DNA from: Bacteroidota bacterium
GTDB taxonomy: Bacteria > Bacteroidota > Bacteroidia > Chitinophagales > Chitinophagaceae
Length of the DNA stretch: 64,000 nucleotides
NCBI GenBank assembly: GCA_016183765.1
Contig: JACPEA010000006.1
Coordinates: forward strand, 1-64,000
Direction of reading: 5' to 3'
A program made the translations under genes and the position numbers. The notes under the pieces were generated by a model, which saw nothing but the letters and a program-made list of their open reading frames with translations, was not told where the DNA came from and made no database searches. Each line of letters begins with the position of its first letter. Positions within the stretch are counted from its first letter, which is position 1. Of the stretch, positions 8,668 to 14,836 are shown one piece after another.

Positions 8668-9321
8668 TTATTTTATAAATAAGTTTACCGACATATTTAC
8701 TACTATCCAGAGAGAAAAACCAAGAAGGAAATAGATGGATACAAATGCTATTGACTTTGTAAAAGTTGTTCGCGCGATAGATTTATATAATAAGCTTAAA
8801 ACTATCAAATATAGTAGTGAGTATATACTTAATGATTTAGAGGGCAAAATTGCCCAAGAATCTGACGGGATATTATTCTTCATTAAAGAATAAATAGAAA
8901 GTGAGCCATCAAACTCATTAATATTTTCTTGTCCATATATTAGTTCATATACAAAGCCGATCAAATCTCTAAAAATGTAAACGAATTCCGATAAAAGAGA
9001 GATCTTAAATATCTGCTTTGCTGATATTATTTCGTTTTTAGAATAAACGCCAAGAAGCAGACAAAAAGTGTTGAGAAAAATCCTGATAAAAATGAACAAG
9101 ACTGTTAAAAGTGGAAACACCCAAATTATCTTCTTTGTATCATGAATAAGTTGCTTCACACTATTGTCTGTAGCAAAAGGCAATATTTTTTTAAAATGTT
9201 CATAATCGAAAAGAATAAAATAATTATAAGAATAAATTATTAAATAAGTTATTGTTATAAGTATTATAAATTTGTAGGATTTGGTTTCTTCTAACCATTT
9301 TCTTATAGGAAAATCGAACAT
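8668..9321 (-). CDS. Polytopic membrane protein (Yip1-like shape) of the bacteriocin cluster
   Basis: The protein is 217 residues with about five spans, separated by a lumenal-type loop near 118-150. The N-terminal DFPIRKWLEE before the first span, and the spacing of spans, resemble Yip1-domain proteins, though I cannot confirm membership. It is the first gene after the precursor peptide, beyond the terminator-like hairpin at 9348-9391, and starts 11 bases before the thioredoxin-like gene. Candidate roles are immunity protein or accessory export subunit. Confidence 0.65.
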   Translation of the reverse strand: MFDFPIRKWLEETKSYKFIILITITYLIIYSYNYFILFDYEHFKKILPFATDNSVKQLIHDTKKIIWVFPLLTVLFIFIRIFLNTFCLLLGVYSKNEIISAKQIFKISLLSEFVYIFRDLIGFVYELIYGQENINEFDGSLSIYSLMKNNIPSDSWAILPSKSLSIYSLLYLIVLSLLYKSIARTTFTKSIAFVSIYFLLGFSLWIVVNMSVNLFIK

Positions 9322-9347
9322 TGCGAATGTTTTAGAAAAGTAAATCT

Positions 9348-9391
9348 AAAAAATACCAGGCCGCATAATGTTGTTAAACGGCCCGGTATTT
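9348..9391 (-). terminator. Intrinsic terminator/attenuator between the precursor peptide and the export operon
   Basis: The arms 9351-9363 and 9379-9391 form a 13 bp stem with one mismatch (AATACC..GGCCG with CGGCC..GGTATT) and a 15-base loop. On the minus strand the stem runs into TTTTTT. It begins 10 bases after the precursor stop. Partial termination here would give much more precursor mRNA than exporter mRNA, as is common for bacteriocin structural genes. Confidence 0.8.
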
Positions 9392-9400
9392 AAACAAAGG

Positions 9401-9616
9401 TTAAATTGTATTTGAATAGCCACACGATTGTTGCCACACATCATAGGCATAAATTACAGCAGCTACTCCGCCGGCGCAACCTGCACCTACTGTTCCTGCA
9501 CATGCAGCTCCTCCAGCAGCACTAACTGCGCCGACTAAAAGAGTCGCCATAAAGCATGACATTCCACCTTCGATAGTTTCCATTTCTTCAAATGAAATTT
9601 GGTTTGCGATTTTCAT
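9401..9616 (-). CDS. Double-glycine-leader bacteriocin-like precursor peptide
   Basis: The product is 71 residues. Its leader, MKIANQISFEEMETIEGG (18 residues), has the pattern of C39-processed leaders: hydrophobic and acidic residues at regular spacing (F, M, I) and a terminal Gly-Gly. The predicted mature peptide is 53 residues, very rich in Gly and Ala with several GxxxG-like small-residue motifs, a central hydrophobic helix, a C-terminal aromatic patch (IYAYDVWQQ) and four cysteines at precursor positions 21, 39, 47 and 65. A C39 exporter and a thioredoxin-like protein follow on the same strand. It could be a class II bacteriocin or another exported signalling peptide; I know no close named relative. 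Confidence 0.8.
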   Translation of the reverse strand: MKIANQISFEEMETIEGGMSCFMATLLVGAVSAAGGAACAGTVGAGCAGGVAAVIYAYDVWQQSCGYSNTI

Positions 9617-10151
9617 ATTAATTGATTTAGATTATTTCAATCCTTTCTAACACCATGGATCAAATATTCAGCGGTTTTTAACTTGCTTATACTGCAAGGT
9701 TTCCGGTTTTGAGCAAATAATGCTTCGGGACCGTGTTTGCTTCCCCCCACTATGTAGTGTATAGCTTACATCCTTTTTTATTTTTCTTTGGGTCAATTAA
9801 GGAGTAATGTCCCGCAATTCTTGCGCAAAAAATATCTTTATACCAGAATACAGATCCGATATTGGCTCGTTTTTGAACATACCGCTACAATATCTCTTTT
9901 TAGATTTTAATAGACTATTTCAATAGCCTACTTCTATTATGATTTGCTTTATAAATTTTGTCAGAAAGGGGGGAATCACTGACAATTAACTATACTTCTT
10001 GAAGATATGAAAATATTAAATATCAAAGCATTATTTTTTATGCTGTATTATACCGTATATAACAGATGAATTTTAAGTACTTTTAAGAATAGTTTGCACA
10101 ACATGTATGCCAATTGGGGTATAATGATTATTACCTTATATTAATAAGTCG
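9617..10151. other. 535-base intergenic region upstream of the precursor gene
   Basis: This AT-rich stretch separates the precursor (minus strand) from the gene at 10152 (plus). The precursor promoter must lie here. A loose match to the Bacteroidota -7 element TAnnTTTG (AATATTTG, one mismatch, at about 9663-9670 on the minus strand) is the best I see, without a well-spaced -33 TTG. I searched both strands for further Gly-Gly leader peptides and found none; the best short frames are 27 and 20 codons and have no leader motif. Confidence 0.4.
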
Positions 10152-10514
10152 ATGAAGAACAAAGTATTTTTCTTAATATTACTGATAGCCTTAACAGCTT
10201 TTTTCTTCGCCCGACAATCTGTTTTATCTTCTCGGATAATTAAAAATCATGCTGTCGTGTGCGGAAAGATTTTAGACGCTACTGCCGGAAAAGGCTTTAG
10301 CATCAGATATGCATTTGACTTTGACGGTAAAAGTTATCAATTCAACCACTCATCGACAAAAATGGTTTATGAGAGTTATAAAAATGGCATTTCAACTATC
10401 TTAATTGCTCTCGAAAGAGAAAACCCAAGAAATCATCAAATACTTTTTACCGCCGAAGAGTATAGTCGTTTGAAAATTCTAAAAAGTGATACTATAAATG
10501 TCAGGTGTAATTAG
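10152..10514 (+). CDS. Hypothetical single-span membrane/exported protein, 120 aa
   Basis: I do not recognise this family. The N-terminus (MKNKVFFLILLIALTAFFFA) is a membrane anchor or uncleaved signal. The rest is a soluble domain of alternating beta-strand pattern with two cysteines, one near residue 37 (VVCGK) and one at the C-terminus (VRCN). It is transcribed away from the bacteriocin operon and is equally AT-rich, so it belongs to the island cargo. Immunity, regulation or an unrelated role are all possible; nothing in the sequence decides. Confidence 0.55.
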   Translation: MKNKVFFLILLIALTAFFFARQSVLSSRIIKNHAVVCGKILDATAGKGFSIRYAFDFDGKSYQFNHSSTKMVYESYKNGISTILIALERENPRNHQILFTAEEYSRLKILKSDTINVRCN

Positions 10515-10815
10515 CCGTATTCAAAATTAACCTAGGTATTATACTTCTTCCATCAGGTTTAATGCACTTATTTTCATCCATAAGTAACATTATTGTTTGA
10601 TATACAAATGTGCAGTGGGGAAACAATATTTGAATACGTAGTTGGTTAGCAGATTTTTTAAGTCTGTAACGACTTAATTATTGAAAACTACCAATGAGGT
10701 CGTATTGTCTGAGGGAAGGGAATATGCAAAGAGCATAAAGCGTATTCCTGCTTCTTTAATGCATAGCCTCCAATGGAGGTTGATCCGGGATGTCGCAAAA
10801 CTGAAAAACAATCAT
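10515..10815. other. 301-base intergenic region
   Basis: No gene is supported here. A small hairpin, CCTCC-aat-GGAGG, lies about 40 bases beyond the stop of the minus-strand XRE gene, but it lacks a T-run and is weak as a terminator. Confidence 0.4.
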
Positions 10816-11229
10816 TTATTTATGTTTGTCCAGAAGTTTCTGTAAAAGTTCCATTTTTTCTTTTTCCGCCTGCAACAAGCGTTCATACAATTTCCTGTTT
10901 TCTGTAATTTCTTCGCCCCATTTGTCTAACGGATTGAAATTACATTTATAGTTGAAATTTGCACCGTGGTTAACACTATTATCGTTGAAAGTATTGATAT
11001 AATTAATGGCAGCTTCTTCGTCAAAATTCTTAATTGCCTCCACCGGAATCTTCAAAACTTTAGCCACCTGTTCCAATAATTCCGATTCAATCACTTCTTT
11101 CTGTTCCAGCAGAGATATTTTACGCTGATTCCAGTCTTCTCCTAATTCCAGTGCCAAGCCTTCCTGTTTGATACCCAGCATTTCCCGGAAACGCTTTATG
11201 TTCCTGCCTTGGTGTATTGTCTTTTCCAT
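10816..11229 (-). CDS. XRE-family transcriptional regulator
   Basis: This 137-residue protein has a helix-turn-helix in its first 65 residues: GRNIKRFREMLGIKQEGLALEL then WNQRKISLLEQKE as turn and recognition helix. A central linker follows, and a lysine/glutamate-rich helical tail (about 100-135) probably dimerises. The shape is common among regulators on Bacteroidota mobile elements. It is divergent from the SWIM/HEPN pair starting at 11377, and the space between holds two identical-plan palindromes (11285-11316) that would suit a dimeric repressor of both directions. Confidence 0.85.
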   Translation of the reverse strand: MEKTIHQGRNIKRFREMLGIKQEGLALELGEDWNQRKISLLEQKEVIESELLEQVAKVLKIPVEAIKNFDEEAAINYINTFNDNSVNHGANFNYKCNFNPLDKWGEEITENRKLYERLLQAEKEKMELLQKLLDKHK

Positions 11230-11284
11230 AATGTTAGTTTACGCTGGGTACAAATATAACAAAAAACAATCGCGTATCATACCG

Positions 11285-11316
11285 GGTAAAATACCTGCTT
11301 TTTTCGGTAAGATACC
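11285..11316. promoter_or_regulatory. Paired palindromic operator, GGTA-N3-TACC twice, 21 bp apart
   Basis: GGTAAAATACC (11285-11295) and GGTAAGATACC (11306-11316) are 4+3+4 palindromes whose starts are exactly 21 bp, two helical turns, apart. Each is followed by a similar tail (TGCTTTT and AGCTTTT), so the unit is also a direct repeat. They lie in the space between the divergent XRE gene and the SWIM-protein gene. I infer cooperative binding by the XRE protein. Confidence 0.65.
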
Positions 11317-11376
11317 AGCTTTTGATATTGTATAGCGGGTTTTGTTCAGGGACATTTAGTGTCTAAAACCCAGACC

Positions 11377-12687
11377 ATGACTATCAAAAGTAACCCCACC
11401 CCAGCAAACACCACTTCATGCATCCTCCGTTTCCATGATCAAGCATACCAGTTAACTTCGGATCAGCTACGAAAACAGGCTGGTAAGAAGATTGTTGCAG
11501 CTAACAATTGGTATCCAGCCACGCTTAAATTTGTTTCTTTTAAAGATGGCAAGCTTCAATTATTAAATTCCTGTAACAAGCTTTCTTACAAACTTATTCT
11601 ACAGTTAGTAGCGGGCGGATTGCAGGCTACTTGTAATTGCAGTAAAACGTCTGCCGTCATTTGCAATCATGTATATGGCGCTCTGTGTACCATTATATGG
11701 GAACTGGGCGGACACTATTTTGAAAAATTGCAGCATGACGGAGCCATGCCACTCGCATTTGCCCATAAAAATCATTTTGACAAAAAGGAATGCAAAGCTG
11801 GCCTGGATGTTTCGGTAAGACCAGAACTGGGAAGTGTTTTTAAGTTAGATCAGCGGTTAGCATCAGTTGGTGTGCCTTCGATGCTTACACTTCCTGTTTC
11901 TACTGCAACTCCATTTATTCCCCTGCCTCATAAAGCGTATAAAGATGCCCTTGATGAGGCGATAGGTTACCTGCTGATAATTCCTTTCAGGAACAGGTTC
12001 CTGCCATTTGTGGTTCCATGTGCCGGTAAGCTAAATAAGAATAAAATAGGCATTAAGACATTTTATGATTTTCTGAGTGGGGCAAAGAAGCAATACAATC
12101 ATTTGTTAACCGATGGACAGCAAGAACTGAATACAGCCTGTTATGAGTTGTGGAAACTGACAGAAAAATTACCAGGACATCTTTTGGAAGATCATGAAAT
12201 AAAAAAGGTAACGGATAACAGGCTATTGGTATTTGAGGCATGGCATAAAATGATGACCTTGTTAAAAGAGCAGTCATTTGTGTATTCCTATTTTCTGTAT
12301 CGAACAGAGGAATTTAAAAAGGACAGGCCTGCCAAAGGAAGGACACGACAAATCCAAATAGCTTCAGAAACGCCCGAACTACACTTTGTGTTAACAGACC
12401 AAGGGGCATTCTATCAATTGACAATGGAGGTATTGGTTAAAGGGGAACCACTTACTGACTATGAAGCGGACACTACTTTTTTTATCTCACAGGGGCTAAC
12501 CATTTACTTGCTGTCTTCCTTAAGGGATGCTGCCATAGCACAATGGATGGACTGCTCAGGCGGGATGATGACTGTTTTTAAAGAACATTTCTCCCAATTT
12601 GAGCAAGCTATTTTGGCGCCTATCAGACAGCACTACAAGGTAATCACACGCAAAGCCATTAAAACACCGAAGCCCATTAAACCATGA
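11377..12687 (+). CDS. SWIM zinc-finger protein, 436 aa
   Basis: A SWIM-type zinc finger, CxCx7CxH, is visible at Cys86, Cys88, Cys96 and His98 (CNCSKTSAVICNH). SWIM domains bind nucleic acid or partner proteins. The remainder, about 330 residues, matches no domain I recognise and has no membrane segments. A GTG at 11359 could add six residues; I prefer the ATG at 11377. Its stop overlaps the start of the HEPN gene (ATGA at 12684), so the two proteins are made together. The divergent XRE regulator makes a three-gene module reminiscent of toxin-antitoxin or defence cassettes. Confidence 0.75.
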   Translation: MTIKSNPTPANTTSCILRFHDQAYQLTSDQLRKQAGKKIVAANNWYPATLKFVSFKDGKLQLLNSCNKLSYKLILQLVAGGLQATCNCSKTSAVICNHVYGALCTIIWELGGHYFEKLQHDGAMPLAFAHKNHFDKKECKAGLDVSVRPELGSVFKLDQRLASVGVPSMLTLPVSTATPFIPLPHKAYKDALDEAIGYLLIIPFRNRFLPFVVPCAGKLNKNKIGIKTFYDFLSGAKKQYNHLLTDGQQELNTACYELWKLTEKLPGHLLEDHEIKKVTDNRLLVFEAWHKMMTLLKEQSFVYSYFLYRTEEFKKDRPAKGRTRQIQIASETPELHFVLTDQGAFYQLTMEVLVKGEPLTDYEADTTFFISQGLTIYLLSSLRDAAIAQWMDCSGGMMTVFKEHFSQFEQAILAPIRQHYKVITRKAIKTPKPIKP

Positions 12688-13523
12688 AACCTTTTTCAAT
12701 TTACCAGGCGGCATTTGACGGCTTCCAGCAAACACAAGAAAGGATAGTGAGCCTGATCCAGGAAGTGGCACAGGTGGACAGGATTTATTTGTTAGGAGGC
12801 TCTTTACACAGGCACAGGACTGAGAGCATATTTAACCAGCTAGCACCTTCCTTACAATATGTATCAGATTGCTATTGCCTTGTATTAGTACCAACCACAC
12901 AAAAAGCACCATTAATGCAGTTGCAGGATCAGATAGAACAGCATTGTGCAAGGGTAATGCCTGCAACTATTTTATTATTGGCAACCTCGCAGTTTGATGG
13001 CTGGCTCGCCGATAGTCATGCTTTTGCTATACAGGTATACCAGTCGGCACCGCTACTGCTGCAAACAGATGAAGGCTACAAAGGAATCACAGGTCAATAT
13101 GATGAAATTGCTGAACAAGAGAGAACAGCAATGATCTACAAAGATGGACTAAAAAAGGCCGAGGAATTTTTAGCGGGGGCAGATTTGTACCGACTAAGAA
13201 AACAAAACAAGATGGCAGCTTTCATGTTACACCAGGCGGCAGAACAAGCATTGGGAGCAATGGTAAAGATTGGCACTGGCTACTACAGTTGTACGCACAA
13301 TATCGAAAGATTGCTGCGATATGCGGGCATGGTCACCAACCGTGTTACTGAAGTCTTTCCCAAAAACACGGAACCTGAAAAACGGCTGGTAACCCTTTTG
13401 CAAAAAGCCTATATAGATAGCCGTTATAAGGAAGACTATTTTATCAGCGAAACCGATCTGCTTACCTTAACTGATAGGACACAGGCACTTAAAGAATTGT
13501 TGCAAACGCTAAGGGGGAGATAA
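12684..13523 (+). CDS. HEPN-domain protein with degenerate nucleotidyltransferase-like N-terminus
   Basis: This 279-residue protein has two parts. Residues about 1-135 look like a nucleotidyltransferase-derived domain (IYLLGGS near 34-40, then CYCLVLVP), but the usual catalytic DxD is not apparent. Residues about 150-275 are a HEPN domain, with AAFMLHQAAEQAL (178-190) and DSRYKEDY (245-252), both typical of the MNT-associated HEPN families. The RNase-type RX4-6H motif is not seen, so enzymatic activity is uncertain. It is coupled to the SWIM gene by a four-base overlap. Fused NT-HEPN proteins occur widely on Bacteroidota mobile elements. Confidence 0.8.
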   Translation: MKPFSIYQAAFDGFQQTQERIVSLIQEVAQVDRIYLLGGSLHRHRTESIFNQLAPSLQYVSDCYCLVLVPTTQKAPLMQLQDQIEQHCARVMPATILLLATSQFDGWLADSHAFAIQVYQSAPLLLQTDEGYKGITGQYDEIAEQERTAMIYKDGLKKAEEFLAGADLYRLRKQNKMAAFMLHQAAEQALGAMVKIGTGYYSCTHNIERLLRYAGMVTNRVTEVFPKNTEPEKRLVTLLQKAYIDSRYKEDYFISETDLLTLTDRTQALKELLQTLRGR

Positions 13524-13569
13524 AATAAAATGACGAAAGAATCGATCAAAAAAGAAAGTAAAAATACCA

Positions 13570-13665
13570 ACTGATTGGAAACATCCAAATGGTTCGGCAT
13601 AAACACAGGACCCACCCGCTTGGCCATCCTTTATTCCGCATTCCTTTTGGATGGTTCCAATCAGT
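13570..13665. repeat. Long imperfect inverted repeat between convergent genes
   Basis: Arms 13570-13592 and 13643-13665 match at 21 of 23 positions (ACTGATTGGAA with TTCCAATCAGT at the ends). Pairing continues inward with a few mismatches (TTCGGCATAAA with TTTATTCCGCA). A T-rich tract follows on the plus strand. It lies between the HEPN gene (+) and the gene at 13716 (-), so a bidirectional terminator is the plain reading. A small non-autonomous mobile element is the alternative. Confidence 0.6.
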
Positions 13666-13715
13666 TGTTGCGAAGAGACTTTCTTTTTTTCTCTTTTTTT
13701 TCTTTTGGAATGTAT

Positions 13716-14426
13716 TCAGGCCTGGTTTACAAAATGTTCGATCTGTGTTACTGTGTTGTTGGGGTTATGAGCAGGGTAATGTTTTTGGAAAAAGCGGATA
13801 AAGTTTTCTTTGCTATCGGGCTGCTCCCACTGCATTACCGGGTAGCAGGGTAATTGCATTAATTTAGGTGTTCTGATAAATTCATTCAGTGCTAAATAGG
13901 GAGTAGCATAATAAAACGAATTGTCGATCAGTTTTTTGTAACGTGCTTCCTTTAATGCCAATCGTAAATCCTGGATCAGGTCATACGTTTTACAAATACC
14001 TGCCCCATGATGAATCGTATCTGCCAGCGAGGATAATCCTTCATCGTGCAAAAATGTGTATAGGTAATTTATAAACCCTGGCTCGGTCAAACTGAGCAGG
14101 TCCCGACAGTAGTAGGCGTATTCTTTTTTAAAAAGGTCAAGGGAAAAATCATCAGCATTTTTGTTGATGATAAATGCTATCAATGCCTCTTCCTGTTCGA
14201 TCACTTCTTTGATATCCGGGGTATAAACCCGGCCTGCTACTCTTAAGGAGTATTTGGGATGCGAGAAAAGGTCAAAATAGTAGCTTTTAAAAATGATGGG
14301 AGTCCGGTCAAAAGTAACCTGAACATAAATGGGGTACATCCATTTCGTATGGAAAAGCACCTGCTTGATCCTATCATTGGGATAGGTTTTGTAGCTGGCT
14401 TTGTATTCTTTAGTTGATTTGGCCAT
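13716..14426 (-). CDS. Hypothetical protein, 236 aa
   Basis: I do not recognise this family. The protein is soluble, rich in aromatic residues and lysine, and mostly helical after residue 75. The N-terminal 70 residues look like beta strands (WMYPIYVQVTFDR, IIFKSYYFDLF). There is no signal peptide or membrane span. It is convergent with the HEPN gene across a long inverted repeat and lies inside the island, before the recombinase module. Function unknown. Confidence 0.6.
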   Translation of the reverse strand: MAKSTKEYKASYKTYPNDRIKQVLFHTKWMYPIYVQVTFDRTPIIFKSYYFDLFSHPKYSLRVAGRVYTPDIKEVIEQEEALIAFIINKNADDFSLDLFKKEYAYYCRDLLSLTEPGFINYLYTFLHDEGLSSLADTIHHGAGICKTYDLIQDLRLALKEARYKKLIDNSFYYATPYLALNEFIRTPKLMQLPCYPVMQWEQPDSKENFIRFFQKHYPAHNPNNTVTQIEHFVNQA

Positions 14427-14646
14427 TAAACCGGATTAAATAGGGTCAAGTTGAGAGAACCACTTTACCTGCCTTAACCTAAAGGTACATAGTCGGCTCA
14501 AAGTGGACACTGAAAAGAAGAATGAAAAATTTTCATAAAGTTATGCAAATAATTTGTTTTAGCATAACAAAAATAATAAATTGCATATATAGCATGTTGC
14601 TTACACGGGGTGGTGTGTGATGGACTTATTAAATGTGTGGTGTAAG

Positions 14647-14790
14647 ATGGAAAAATTAGTGCCGGAAAAGGTAGTAGAGATACTGCGTGAGAAAGGAGTG
14701 GAGGTAAGCCTGGAGCAGGCGCGGCTGATACTTGAATTCCTGCGCAAACTGGCCGATATAGCCGTCAACCAATATTTAAATAACAAATGA
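14647..14790 (+). CDS. Small conserved-looking protein (47 aa) upstream of the serine recombinase
   Basis: The product is 47 residues and amphipathic-helical, beginning MEKLVPEKVVEILREKG and ending with a second helix (LEFLRKLADIAVNQYLNNK). It has no membrane segment. From memory, short proteins of this type often sit just before large serine recombinases in Bacteroidota elements. It ends 46 bases before the recombinase start and shares its strand. A role as recombination directionality factor is only a suggestion. Confidence 0.6.
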   Translation: MEKLVPEKVVEILREKGVEVSLEQARLILEFLRKLADIAVNQYLNNK

Positions 14791-14836
14791 ACAATCCACA
14801 TAGATTTTTAAACAGCTGTCAACCAAAATAACTTTT

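Noticed and set aside
9800..9882. A 27-codon minus-strand frame (MFKNEPISDLYSG...) upstream of the precursor
   Set aside because: No Gly-Gly leader and no hydrophobic or Cys pattern; probably chance.
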